From: Chlorops oryzae
Taxonomy: Eukaryota; Arthropoda; Insecta; Diptera; Chloropidae
DNA: 64,000 nt
NCBI GenBank assembly: GCA_020466095.1
Contig: CM035807.1
Coordinates: 27,415,380-27,479,379, forward strand
Direction: 5' to 3'
Within the stretch, counting starts at the first letter, position 1, and each line of letters starts with the position of its first letter. Below, piece by piece: positions 46,915-57,871 of this stretch. The translations under genes and the position numbers were made by a program. The notes beneath the pieces were generated by a model, which saw only the letters and a list, made by a program, of their open reading frames with translations, was not told the origin of the DNA and ran no database searches.

Positions 46915-47484
46915 TGTTTTTAAATCTTATTTAATAAGCTTTCGATGGATTTCACTTGTATTTGGGTACAAATTCCGTCAGAAACAGAAGTTAATTTTGA
47001 TCCTATTGAAAACAATTTCTGCCGTCATATGTTATGTGAATTCAAATGCAAATGAGAAAATTTTTGAAATTTAATAAAAACAACTTTTTCCCTAAATATC
47101 AAGCATATTTAATTTGGCAAATGATCTGAGCTGAGCTTAGCTGTCAGGCTGCGACATGAAAGCCCGAGAGTGACAGCAGACGGGAAAACTTTTCGCACGT
47201 GCCACAGGAAAAGTTCCTCCCCGCACCCGTAATATTTGTTAACGTCACAAGTTTTTAATAACTTTGAACTTATTTTCCACTCAACGCTAAGATGGATATG
47301 TGATGTTTGTATGTGTACACATATTTATATACATATTAACATTAGTGAGTTTAATATGTGGCTCATCTCAAACGCACGTGCTTTTAAGTGGCTTTTTCAC
47401 ATTTTATGCAAGTTCCGGAAATGTCAATTTGGTTTGCTTTTTTTATTAAAAAAAAAAAAGAAGTTTTGAGTTGACATTGTGAAC
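46915..47484. other. Unique sequence before gap, no gene
   Basis: Nothing recognisable. Confidence 0.4.
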
Positions 47485-47584
47485 NNNNNNNNNNNNNNNN
47501 NNNNNNNNNNNNNNNNNNNNNNNNNNNNNNNNNNNNNNNNNNNNNNNNNNNNNNNNNNNNNNNNNNNNNNNNNNNNNNNNNNNN
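47485..47584. other. Assembly gap (100 N)
   Basis: Exactly 100 N. The right edge is the first base of the duplicated block. In the second copy that point lies 17 bp from the edge of a hAT MITE. Confidence 0.98.
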
Positions 47585-48038
47585 CAGTTTGGAAATTGCC
47601 ATTTCAACGCTTTGCAAACTTCAGGCACGATTCTGCATATAGACGCTGTAGACACCCGCATCTGGTAGTTTAGGCTTTGATAAGATTCCCCTATGAATCA
47701 ATTTTGTAACTAATTATTTTCAAACAATTTTTATGTGATTTACCTGTGGCAAGAAATCGCAAGCAAATTGCTAATTTTTCCTCCGCGGGAATAGCTTCCC
47801 TTAAGCGTGTGTCGGACCTCTGGATTTCACTTGCGAACAACGATAACAAATAATCAAAATTAGTCTTAGACAGCCGTAGGTAGTTTCTGTAGCTGTTTTC
47901 GTCATTGACATTTAACTCCGTTGTTAAAAACGCATAAGAGCTACGGCTTTGTTTGCATTTCCTCCACTCCTTCACCCACGTACATTTCTTTCGCCTTTTG
48001 ATTGGGATCTCAATGACTCTTTCACCTAAATCAGCCAA
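47585..48038 (-). pseudogene. PIF/Harbinger transposase 5' part, copy 1
   Basis: Exon 1 (47744-48038) encodes KEWRKCKQSRSSYAFLTTEL and NYLRLSKTNFDYLLSLF, ending RFLATG at a GT donor. Exon 2 begins after a 53 bp intron with ESYQSLNYQMRVSTASICRI and continues into VCKALKWQFPN, where the gap cuts it. This is the N-terminal half of a HARBI1-like DDE nuclease. The catalytic part is missing in this copy. Confidence 0.88.
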
Positions 48039-48685
48039 CCCTTGAATAAATTTTTATTAAATTTTTATCTTAATGATTATTTGCATGTACTTACACATAT
48101 GTACATAAGTACGTCATCGCTATCGTCGGAATCTATCTCCATTACGAGACCAATGCATTCTCGAATACTTTCAACCAATTCTTTTTTTAAATTCATTTTC
48201 AAAACTCAAATTCTTTCAGCTCAATAATCGCGCGTCATCTTTAATAGCTGCCGAATAATTAACAACTAAAAAGGCATTGCTTTATTTATGTTTTTGCTAT
48301 CAACCCTAAATCAGAGATACATAAATCATTTTGCTTCATTTCCTTAAAAAATCAACCCTGTGTGGAAGAGGAAAATGTCATAAATTGCATAATAGCATGT
48401 CCTCACTATAGTCCAAATTAACCCTCTAACCGGCAAAATTGAAATAGCGGGCCAAAATTGTTGGGAATTTTTTTCTTCCATAAATAGGATATAAGGAACT
48501 TACTGGATTTGTCAGATTGTTATTTTGATGTTTTAGTTAGCCTATAGATCAAAAACATGGAAGAGTGCCTCAGGGCACTGTTGTCGGTTTAGGTGAAAAA
48601 AAGTTGACCTATATATTTTTTTCATGTTTGAATAGTTTTTATTGAAAAAACAGGAAAACTTAATGTATTTATGCGGTAAAATTAA

Positions 48686-49650
48686 TTATTTATAGTGCGG
48701 TAGTCCACAAAACAGTTCTTCGCAGCATAAATGCAAATTGCATGTTTGGCAAATGCACTGAGTTTGCGAGGCCTTACAGTGTTTACACCGTTTCTTGCCG
48801 CCTTTTTTTTCGAGCCACTTCGGAAAGTGATTGGAACCGTCGAAACGAATGTCATCAACTGGATGGACTGATCTCCGGCCAACGCTCGAAGTAGTAGACA
48901 GCGGAGTGGACGGTCGACTTACAGGTGGAGAATTGTGTGGTGTTGTTGACGCACTTGATGGGCGACCCACCAAACGTTTTTGGCCAAATTTTACAAGACC
49001 GGCAGCAATTTGTTCACGGAATCCAGGTAGCTTCAATAATTTATGGTGATTGGCTGAGTCATCACTTGAATCTTCCAGCTTTTCCAAATAATTTCGACGG
49101 TAGACAATGTATGCATTCGTTGCTGACATGTCAATGAAATGGTAAAATAAACGAGTCATCGCATCACGGGTTTTAGCTCTTATATGGTATCGCCCCATTA
49201 GACCATCCATGAGGTCAACCCCGCCCATATGTTTGTTATATTCGCGACTTATATGTGGGCAGGTGACTTCAATATGCTGCTTGCTTTTTCTGTCAAATCG
49301 CTTAGCTTTGGCGACTTGCTGATTGGCGTTTTGTCTTCGAAATGGCTCGACCCTACATAAGTTGATGCCAGTCTGACCGACTTACTGTCTTTCCAAAGAA
49401 CAGTGGTTATGTCTATTCCATAAGCAGAACCAACGTACTCTGACGAAAACCCACGTTCCTGTCTTTTTATTGCGTGGTCTAGCGGTAGCTTGCAGTTTGG
49501 AATGCGATTGCCTCTTCACTACTAAAATCATCATCTTCTTCATTATACCGAATCCATAAATTCCCGAAGTTCTTCATACGTCAATTTTGATAAATTAACC
49601 AGTGATTGAATAACTTCAGTCAAAGTAGCAAAAGTCATAAAATTATTGCT
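48686..49650 (-). pseudogene. piggyBac transposase, internal deletion, copy 1
   Basis: The N-terminal start (near 49640) MTFATLTEVIQSLVNLSKLT runs only about 60 codons. The text then jumps to the late part, RQERGFSSEYVGSAYGIDI and LWKDSKSVRLASTYVGVEP. After a one-base loss near 49347 the frame continues through HISREYNKHMGGVDLMDG, RLFYHFIDMSATNAYIVYRR and the C-terminal Cys/His domain (RCKHCKASQTQCICQTCNLH). The GGVDLMD block and the C-terminal zinc-binding domain are diagnostic. The first catalytic Asp region is lost. Confidence 0.92.
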
Positions 49651-49903
49651 TAACTGCGCATTTAAAATTTTTCATAAGCCGAAAACGAACGACTGCTTAT
49701 GCTTATGCTTCTGAAAATTGAACTGTCGCAGTAAAAGCAAAATCAAATAAACGAACACTGATAGATTTCGAAGCACTTCAAAGCCGACTGCTTCGACTAT
49801 TTTTCGTGTGACTGAACTGAAACTTATGGCAAATTCCGAAGTTCAAGCAGCAGTCTATTTTCATTTCTTTAAAAATTACTATCGCAGTAGCCTTGGACAA
49901 GCC

Positions 49904-51136
49904 CAGGCGCGCAGCCAGGATTTCAATTTGGGGGGGGTTCGCAGAAAATTTTTCTAAATATTTTTTGTTTTTATTTTCGTAAAAAGCTTACAAAATATAT
50001 AATTAAAATATATTTACATAAATATTTTACATTTTTATAAGGTGTACAAAGTAAAAAAAAGTATTTTCGAAGGAACTTATTCAATTTAAAGTGCAATGTT
50101 AAGTCTGCGCTTGCTTTCAGCAAGTTTATTTAGTATGTCCTCTACACTGGGAGTAAGATCTCGATGGACGTGGAGGAGTGCTAAGGCATTTAACCTCTGT
50201 TCTGTCATTGTAGATCTAAGATAAGTTTTGAGTCGGCGGAGAGTTGAAAACGATCTCTCATTTTCACATGTGGTTATTGGAAGAGTAGCCAAAATAGTTA
50301 ATAAAATAAAAATATTTGGTAAAATATCTTTTTTACAAAATTTTATAGCGTCAAACACTGTTTTTGGTCTTTCATTTTTTTCTAAATTATTAATTAATTT
50401 ATACCAAATAGTGAGCTCCATTTTTGAATCATCAAAATTTCCCTCTAAATCATCTTGATAAAACTGAAAGAGTTTTTTAAATTTGTCTAAAAAATCATCA
50501 ACTTTTGCAGTATCGCTTTGAGGAAATAAAACTTGAAAACCAAGAAGAATATCCTTGTGTTTTGAAAAGCGATTGGTTAAGTTGACAATAAATGCATCCA
50601 CAAAAGGTAAATAAAGGGAAATACGATAATAATATTCAACACTTTTAGTATGAAAATGTGCTTCGTGGTCCTGTGAATGTGCGAGCCTAGGTTTTTGCAA
50701 AATAAGTCCGCTTGATAAAGCTTGCTTCTCAGCGTTTTTAAACAATTTCTGAAATTCTTCCTCAGCGTTACTTCTTAAGGTTTGAATATTCTCTAAGCAT
50801 ATATCTGCTAGGACAACAGCATATTTGAGATCAATGTTTCTACCTTGTAAATATTTACATAGAACAAATGTGTAACTAAAAACTTGGTTTATACAATGAA
50901 GAGATATAAGAAATTCGCCTTTTTGTAAGGCACATTTTAATAAATTAGACTGACTTGACACATTTTGATCATTCCAAGAGGAAGTTCGGTCAAGAACTAA
51001 AATTATTGCATCATAAAACTTAATAAAAGAGTTTGTAGGACGGCGATGTAGAAATGTAAGCTGTGTGGTGTATTTTTTCCTTAATTTGGGGGGGGAGGGG
51101 TTTGAACCCCCAAAACCCCCCCTGGCTGCGCGCCTG
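49904..51136 (-). mobile_element. P52rIPK-type hAT, copy 1
   Basis: The ends caggcgcgcagccagg and cctggctgcgcgcctg are inverted repeats, with gacaagcc on both sides as a perfect 8 bp duplication (49896-49903, 51137-51144). 1233 bp, almost all taken by a truncated transposase on the minus strand. G-runs next to both ends. Confidence 0.95.
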
Positions 51137-51141
51137 GACAA
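50086..51141 (-). pseudogene. hAT transposase C-terminal half, copy 1
   Basis: An open frame of 351 codons, but its first 25 or so residues are just translated terminal repeat. The rest matches the C-terminal half of P52rIPK/ZMYM-like hAT transposases: the helical region with KAVVLADICLEN-type text, then ILATLPITTCENERSFSTLR and LRSTMTEQRLNALALLHVHR, the hAT dimerisation domain. The BED/TTF zinc finger and the first catalytic Asp residues are missing, so this copy cannot be autonomous. The frame is intact, so the insertion is young or was deleted before it jumped. Confidence 0.9.
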
Positions 51142-51369
51142 GCCTTGTGGTATTTTTTGATTTTCATCTTGGCGTTTTAATTTTCTACTTTCGTTGTTTC
51201 CGTCGCCTGCTAAGTAGCAGAAAAAAATAACACAATTTCAAAATTAGTATTTTTACTCCATTTAGTGGCCATATGAAAAAAAATTAGGGCATTTTAATAT
51301 TTCACCCCATACTCAAATTAACATACATTTTGAGGATTTTCTGAATTAAAAAAAAATTACGACTCTCAT

Positions 51370-51548
51370 TCATCATCTTCGTATTGAAAGAGCGGCAAAT
51401 TGTCTACAGCTGCTTCGAGGAAGTTGGGATTAAGCTTCACTAGCAATATATTTTCCAGTACATCCTCACCTAATCGATTACGATGGTCCGTTAGTACAAG
51501 CTTCAACGATGAAGATGCACGTTCAATCGTAACCTGTTATAAATTAAA
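51370..51548 (-). pseudogene. Last exon of a second hAT transposase, copy 1
   Basis: After a good acceptor (ttataacag|gttacg) the frame reads ERASSSLKLVLTDHRNRLGE and DVLENILLVKLNPNFLEAAV and stops after EDDE. This is the hAT dimerisation domain (RxFSxLKxxxxxxRxxL). It differs from the P52-type copy beside it. It is the only coding part left of the long-inverted-repeat element. Confidence 0.8.
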
Positions 51549-53221
51549 GTCAAGTTAGAAACCCCAAAATTATTCCTTGCGCACGGGCTTGATTGGCAGA
51601 GAAAATCAGTTATATTCGTTTGGTCTCTAGGCAAAACCGGTACATTTTTGCTCTGGCAGGAGACAACGGGACAGAGGGCCTGAAATCGGTATGGTCACCT
51701 TATGAATTCAAAATGCAACCTTTCAAATGATGTTCCTTGCATGTCAAGCAGCGAGAAATCACACCTACACATCGTTCCTTTCATCGAGCCGCACATGACT
51801 GCAGGTAAAAGTGACCACGTAGAAACCGCTTTTACGGGAAAAAAAAACGGTACAATTTTCTTAAGTTTGTGAGATATTAAAATGCCCTTATTTTTTTTCA
51901 TATGGCCACTAAATGGAGTAAAAATACTAATTTTGAAATTGTTATTTTTTTCTGCTACTTAGCAGGCGACGGAAACAACGAAAGTAGAAAATCAAAACGC
52001 CAAGATGAAAATCAAAAAATACCACTAGGCTTGTCAAGGCTACTGCGATAGTAATTTTTAAAGAAATGAAAATAGACTGCTGCTTGAACTTCGGAATTTG
52101 CCATAAGTTTCAGTTCAGTCACACGAAAAATAGTCGAAGCAGTCGGCTTTGAAGTGCTTCGAAATCTATCAGTGTTCGTTTATTTGATTTTGCTTTTACT
52201 GCGACAGTTCAATTTTCAGAAGCATAAGCATAAGCAGCAACAAAAGAATTGAAAAATATTAGAAGTTTTTAAACACTGAAATTAACGTGCTTCGGTCTTT
52301 GAGGCATTTTTTTTTGTACTATCATTTACAAATAAAACAAAACAATAATGTAAAATCACAAAAAATAGACTAAAGCATGAACACAAAGAATTTGTAAAAT
52401 TAACTCTTGAACCGACAACAGTGCCCTAAGGCACTCTTCAATTTTCGTCTCTAAAAATCGAAACACATATTTTTTCAAATTCACTTATGCATATATAAAT
52501 AAAAAAAATAACATACCTTCGCAAAATCAAAATTCCTATGGCAAAAAATTAGCTCAAAATAAAAAAATGCAGGCGTCAAAAATCACAATTTGAAAAAAAA
52601 AATTTGTTTGCCTTTTTCACTGACTGCTTGCACTTAACTCACAATAAAGACCGAATTAAGCGTTCGATCGCATTCAAACTCAAGAACACAATTCTATCAG
52701 AAGCCCGACAGGTAGAAATGAACTTCCTTGCACTTTTATATGTGCCGTTATCATATGCAAAATGCATTTTTATGAAGAGTGCCCTGAGGCACTCTTATCG
52801 GTTAGAGGGTTAAGTAATTTCGGTGTTTTCGTAATTTCAACCTCAAACCCGTCCACATAGTCGTAATTTCGGTAATCGTAATTTCATTTGCTTTCCGTTT
52901 ACAAGATTTCAAATGAACGAAATTTCATTCAAAGTTCCAGGGATGCATTTACAGAGGATTCAAGCAAAATCGACTACAAAATCAGGGCTGCATGCGGTTT
53001 TATATTAATTTCATGAATAATTTCGGTGAAATGACGATAGTAGAGTAATTTCATTTGACAGATTCCAGTATGGCGAAATGACGCAAATTCTGTGTAATTT
53101 CAAGCGAAATTACGAAAACTCTGAAATTACTTAATTTGGGCTATAGTGAGGACATGCTATAAAGAACAAGAATTGACGATCAATTCTTTCCTGTAAGTGT
53201 AAAAGCGAATGCAACTCCAAA

Positions 53222-55246
53222 AGAAAATATCGATAGGAATTGACGGTCAACTATTTCCTAGCAAATCACGTTTCTGGTAAATTTTCTAGTTTTTCTCGGA
53301 ATTTTTCCAGGAATGTCTCTTGGTAAAGCTAAATGGGCATCGGGAACTTTATTCGAAAACATTTTGTTTACATATAGCAACTGTCCCTCTCTTGCACGTT
53401 GGAAATCGCATATGTGTGAGTGAACATCAAAATACTTGCATTTGTGTTGGTAACATTTCGAAGCAGATTTTGTTGGGTCACTAATGTAAAAGGCCTCAAT
53501 CAATAGTTTCAGTGAGCAATATTTTCAACAATCGATAGTTTCGATAATTTATAGTTCCTAGAATCGATATTTTCGATAATTTTTGCTATCGACAACATTG
53601 ATAATCGAAAGATGAATTATCGATGAAGTCTCGCCCTAATTTAAATAAGGGCAGTGTTAGGAATCTGCTCATTTAAAAAAAAGCAAAGCCCTCTGTCACG
53701 CCATCACCACCTATCCAAAGCTAAAGTAAATGTAAATGAATCAAAACTATCGATAGTCTTCAAAAACCATCGGTGTTTTCGATAGTTTGAAAGCACTAAA
53801 ACGGAAAATCCAATAGCGCGTGAGCGTAAGTGCCCCCAATGGTGCAGCCGCCCCGAGTGCCCAATCATTTAATTTTTTTAAAGGTATGTATTTTTATTTA
53901 GGGCTGAAGGCGGGGCATTTCTGTCATTGTGTCCCGGGCGCCGAAATGTCTCGCTACGTCTCTGCTATCAGTCACCATTTGTTTCATCTTACCTGGTTTT
54001 TGAGCCATACAATTTTGAAAAAGGTCTTACCAAAACGATTTTCTCAAGGATATTTCAAGGACACTGGGCAATATGAAGCTAAATATCGACTTCTACAATT
54101 TTCGTTTTAGGTAGTAGGTACATATCCAAAAAACAACAAAACTTGAGAATCTATTTCAGGGGGCCATTTGTCTTTCTGAGCCGGCAAGATCCTTAAAATA
54201 ACTGGGCATTGAATCAACGTACAAATAAACATTTCAAAAGTAGACATATCGCATTGGAATTTGAACCGCGTGAATATGTACATTGTAAACATTCGCACCC
54301 CAGCAACTCAAGGGATACAACTCAAAATCAGTAAATTTGTGAATTTAGAGTTATGCTATGATTCTTGTTCATAAGTCACCTGTCTACCTGCACGAAAAAT
54401 TCTATTCCGTTTTTGTTATTATAAAAAGCCGTCATGTCCTTCTTCTTACTTTGATTCACACTGCGACGCATTTGGTTTTTCGCGCTTTTTGAAAAAAGGA
54501 AAATTTTGAGTTGGGTCTGTTTAGTTGCCAGGGTGCGATATGTGTACATATTCATGCGCTTCAAATTCCGTGTGTGTTTGTCATAAGTTTTTTGTTTTTT
54601 AATGTTTTGTTTAGTTTCTTATGAAAAAAATACTTACCCAAAATATGCATTAGAAAAAAATTATCTTTAAGTTATTTTTTTCATTGCTTTTGCGTTTCTT
54701 AAATTGATGATTGAAATTATCTTGTTAGGCATATACGTTTTTTTGTTCACACATAGTGAATTTGATACGTCTCCCATTTCATTTGCATATTCATTTATTT
54801 TTCAAGCTTTTTTTTTTCAATCCTTTTGAAAAACATGAACGCAATTTCAAGCGAACCCTTCCTATTTATATCGAAAAATGTTACATATTCTGGAATTTTT
54901 GTGCTTTTTGATCTTTTAATCGAGCTCAACTTTCAATTAATTTAAACACGTTTAAACAAAAGGGTGTTTCAGGCGTTGAAAATGAATTGAAATTCGAAGA
55001 ATTTTTATTAAGGCTAAGAGGTCGCTGAAATGCACTTAAACCGAAATTTATGTAGCTCTTCGCCGAAAAATCATTAATTAAAATAATTTAGTGTATATTT
55101 TCTGATCCTAAAAGATCCTACATGAAACTTTGAATAACTACCTTTATAATTTTAAATTCACGAAAACAAAATGAGATTTTTTTTAGCTCTCTTAAAGACA
55201 TTTTTTAAGAAAATCCTCTTAGAGACCTCTTAAATTTAATAAAATA
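53222..55246. other. Spacer between duplicated blocks, left part
   Basis: Unique AT-rich sequence. From 53518 to 53790 it is dense in tatcgata / tttcgataat words and includes ctcgccctaa, possibly a decayed hAT-like MITE. No supported gene. Confidence 0.4.
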
Positions 55247-55340
55247 CAGTACACTCGGGATAACGTCAACTAATTAAAACCGCGAGTGTTGACGTTTACC
55301 AGATTTTTGACGTCTAGGATTGTCCTAATTTTAGACCAAA
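55247..55340. mobile_element. pogo-like MITE end (fragment)
   Basis: ta|cagtacactcgggataacg followed by tcaac and tgttgacgtt words. Close to the fragment at 30042. The other end was not found. Confidence 0.4.
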
Positions 55341-55858
55341 ATTAAGTTGGAATTATAGTTTTAAACGTTATTTTAGTATCCAAACTAAAACCAACCAATA
55401 ATCTGAATCAAACAAATTTTTATGTAATTGGAAAAATAGAAAAAATATTTTAGATGAGTTTTTTAGAGCTCATTTTATACGCGCAACATCAAAAATTTCG
55501 AAACACAACCAAAGAAAGAGAGCAAAAACTACATTGTTCGCACAAAAGGAGGTTCCCGAAATTCTGAGAGTTCGTATTCTACAGGGTGTCCCGTTGGGAA
55601 GTACATTCCTTAAAAGGGATGGTAGGGGACGCAACAGGTCCAAGATGAACAAAAAATCGTACGTGAGGGTGGGGTCCCAAATGCACCCCTGAGGAGCTAT
55701 GTGGCTTTAAAGTTTTTTAACACTAAGTCCAGAAAAACGATTCTCCCACGCCAATGGTTAATTGTAGTATAAGCGCGGGCTACTTTTACGTCTTTTTACG
55801 ACGAAGTTACTTTTATTAATGATCTCTTTTTACAACTTTTTCACATATACCGAGTACC

Positions 55859-56007
55859 TATCTTAAAGCTACTGTTATATTATTCCTTATGCGCTATTTA
55901 CACTGTTTATATCTTAAAGCTACTGTTATATTATTCTTTATACGCTATTTACACTGTTTATATCTTAAAGCTACTATTATACTATTCCTTATACGCTATT
56001 TACAGTC
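55859..56007. repeat. 51 bp tandem repeat, about three copies
   Basis: Units start tatcttaaagctactgtta at 55859, 55910 and 55961, with few differences. They lie just downstream (minus strand) of the gypsy-type integrase end, so they may belong to that retroelement's 3' region. Confidence 0.9.
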
Positions 56008-56069
56008 GGCCAACCTGAAAGTAGATCGCCCTCGATCTATCACAGTAAATCTTTATTTATTCTAAGAGC

Positions 56070-56582
56070 AACACATTATTAAATGATCTCTTACTTTGGT
56101 CCATGGTTTGAGCCTCGCCGCTTCTAAGATTCCCTTGTAGGGGATTTGAGCCATTTGAAAACCTTCGATATCTACTACTTCGTACCTATCGTTAGAGAAT
56201 ACTTTATTTATTCTGTATGGTCCTCTGTATTTTTGTAAAAGTTTCTTATTTCCCGGAGAGAAACGTCTATGTTTCTAATGGCAACAAATTCGCCCTCTTT
56301 GTAGACAAGAGGAGGTTTAAATTTCTTTAAGAAAATTTTTTCGTTTCTTTTTTGCGATTTCAAAATGTTTATTTCTGCTTCTTCTCGTAATTCCGAGATA
56401 TTTACTTGCTCTTTTGAGCTCAGTCTGTCCTCAAGATGTTCTGTCAGATCATCAACTATAGGTCCCCTCTGGTTTATACCAAAAAGCAACCGGCTTGGAC
56501 TTTGGTTTGTGCTACTATGTATTGCATTGTTTAATGCGAATTCCACTTTGTTTGAAGCTTCAAATTCGTAACATAGGTTCAC
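56070..56582 (-). pseudogene. Ty3/gypsy-like integrase C-terminal fragment
   Basis: The minus ORF (56208-56582) carries KVEFALNNAIHSSTNQSPSR and LLFGINQRG, the end of a retroviral-type integrase core. After a frame change at about 56230 the text KYRGPYRINKVFSNDRYEVV follows, a GPY/F module as in Ty3/gypsy elements, and the frame stops after RDHL. Protease, RT, RNase H and the LTRs are not visible. The left edge joins a DINE-like fragment, so this copy is a remnant. Confidence 0.85.
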
Positions 56583-56734
56583 CAGGGCGAATGAAAGGTG
56601 TAGGGAAATAATTTATGTGGCCCTCCCACTGCCACGTCCACAAATAGAGAAGCAAAACATAGTGCGCTCATAATGTCGGGACGCTGGGTATTTCAAAGTC
56701 GGGCTTGACCGACTTTAGCTTTCTTACTTGTTTT
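56583..56734 (-). mobile_element. DINE/mini-me-like family 3, 5' fragment
   Basis: On the minus strand it starts acaagtaagaaagctaaagt, then cggtcaagcccgactttgaa and taccc..., as at the right side of the copy at 10488. It shows the true 5' end, which shares acaagtaa with families 1 and 2. Confidence 0.75.
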
Positions 56735-57240
56735 AATGTTATTTTTACCTGCGAACCACTTTTCAATTGAACTTATTTATTGGTGAAAATGTTCGCCTTG
56801 TTCATCGCTAAACTGTTCCGCTATTTAAAGTATCAGCTGAATACTGGCACTGAGACTTCCCTATTGTGGCCATTTACATTAGTCAATTGTTGACGGTCAA
56901 TTTTCAGTTTTTAGGAGAGACGAAGTACGGGGAGGTAGAGAAAAGTTGAGGATTTTTTGGTTGCACGTACTCGGTCAATCCTTTTGTGCTCTCTTTCGTT
57001 GAGTCGAACGTGACGTTGGCTGCGATCGAGTTTTTGACGTCTGCTTCATTTGCTTTCAACGATCTGAGTGTTCATATTGGGGGTTAAAAAAATAAAGGCG
57101 ATCCTGTAACAACCCCCATTGACTTGCTTTTGTATGATAACAAAATAAAATATTTCGTATATTTTTTATTTCACTGTTTTTTAATGAATTTTATGGAGAT
57201 CCCAGTTCCGGCAAAAAAATGAAAACCTTTTTTTTTTTTT
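56735..57240. other. Unique sequence, no gene
   Basis: No coding motif seen. The left terminal repeat of the Harbinger element should lie here, but I could not identify it. Confidence 0.4.
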
Positions 57241-57505
57241 TGGTCTGATTTTTTCCGAAAAAAAAAGTGGTCAGGTTACTCTCAACCTATTGGAAAGAAT
57301 GCCGAAGGCGTGCTCGCTCTACTACATGCCTTGCTCGGGACAGTCGTTTATTAAATAACTGCTTCTTTGGGCATGACGAATGATACGGATATGGTTTCAG
57401 TAGATGTTTCTGGAGCGCAAAAGCATCATCACCAACTATGACATACGGCAAGCAGCGTCCCCTGCTAATTTCGGAATTTGTGGGTAAAGTAGCTTCATGA
57501 ACTAA

Positions 57506-57672
57506 AGGCTCAGTTACTCTTGATTGAACGTAACTTGACTTAACTTATTTAATCAGCTGACTTGATGTGTTTAGTACATTTTCTATGGGAGCAGTCACTG
57601 AAAACTTAATTTGACTTAAGATAAGAATCTGTGGAAAAGTCAAGTAACGTTCAATCAAGAGTAACTGAGCCT
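57506..57672. mobile_element. Tourist-type MITE, 167 bp
   Basis: The ends aggctcagttactcttgatt and its complement at the right pair over about 36 bp. TAA lies on both sides (57503-57505, 57673-57675), the 3 bp TWA duplication of PIF/Harbinger elements. It lies inside a Harbinger transposase gene, so a Harbinger-type MITE has hit a Harbinger element. Confidence 0.9.
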
Positions 57673-57871
57673 TAATACGTCACTAAGTTTGCTCTGAAAA
57701 AAAAAACCCCGGAATCGTTGCATCGACCATTGCAACCGACGTCCACAAATATAAACTTGCAATTGGAATCCGCGAGGGCTAACAAAATAATGCTGGAAGT
57801 CCCTTTGTAATTGTAGTAGAAATCTCCGTCAGATTTTGGTGGCCGAAAAGTGATATGCTTGCCATCCAAAG

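Larger units (their letters stand above)
49693..52237. mobile_element. Long-inverted-repeat element in piggyBac, copy 1
   Basis: Left arm 49693-49903 plus 51145-51310 and right arm about 51868-52237 are complementary over about 370 bp, starting ctgcttatgcttatgcttct. The left arm is split by a hAT. The 560 bp between the arms contains the last exon of a hAT transposase. I could not fix a target duplication. Probably a hAT derivative with greatly extended ends, or a foldback. Confidence 0.8.
48422..52809 (-). mobile_element. piggyBac-like element, copy 1
   Basis: TTAA on both sides (48418-48421, 52810-52813). The ends ccctctaaccgg and atcggttagaggg are inverted repeats that start with CCCT, as in piggyBac. 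Palindromes of the form agtgcc..ggcact occur next to both ends (48564, 52424, 52779). It carries a deleted transposase and two further insertions, and so reaches 4388 bp. Confidence 0.93.
48395..53157. mobile_element. TA-flanked MITE (~371 bp) split by piggyBac, copy 1
   Basis: The left end gcatgtcctcactatagtcc and the right end (complement gcatgtcctcactatagccc) are inverted repeats of about 35 bp, and pairing runs through aaattaagtaatttc. TA lies on both sides (48393-48394, 53158-53159). The TTAA inside the left terminal repeat is where piggyBac entered. The interior has many gtaatttc words. Confidence 0.8.
47585..53221. repeat. Large duplicated block, copy 1
   Basis: Nearly base-for-base the same as 58351-64000. 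The offset is 10766 at the left and about 10778 at the right. The differences I can see are mostly one-base changes in homopolymer length, plus a few substitutions (for example tttcttgccg against tttctcgccg). The block holds Harbinger exon 1, a TA MITE, a piggyBac, a long-TIR element and a P52-type hAT. Confidence 0.95.

Noticed and set aside
48831..49137. Plus-strand ORFs of about 70 codons
   Set aside because: They lie opposite the piggyBac transposase and have no motif. The same applies at 50228-50458, 59596-59796 and 60996-61226.
53518..53790. Regulatory cluster of TATCGATA (DREF-like) sites
   Set aside because: The words are in imperfect mirrored runs that look like a decayed inverted-repeat element. 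There is no promoter or gene next to them.
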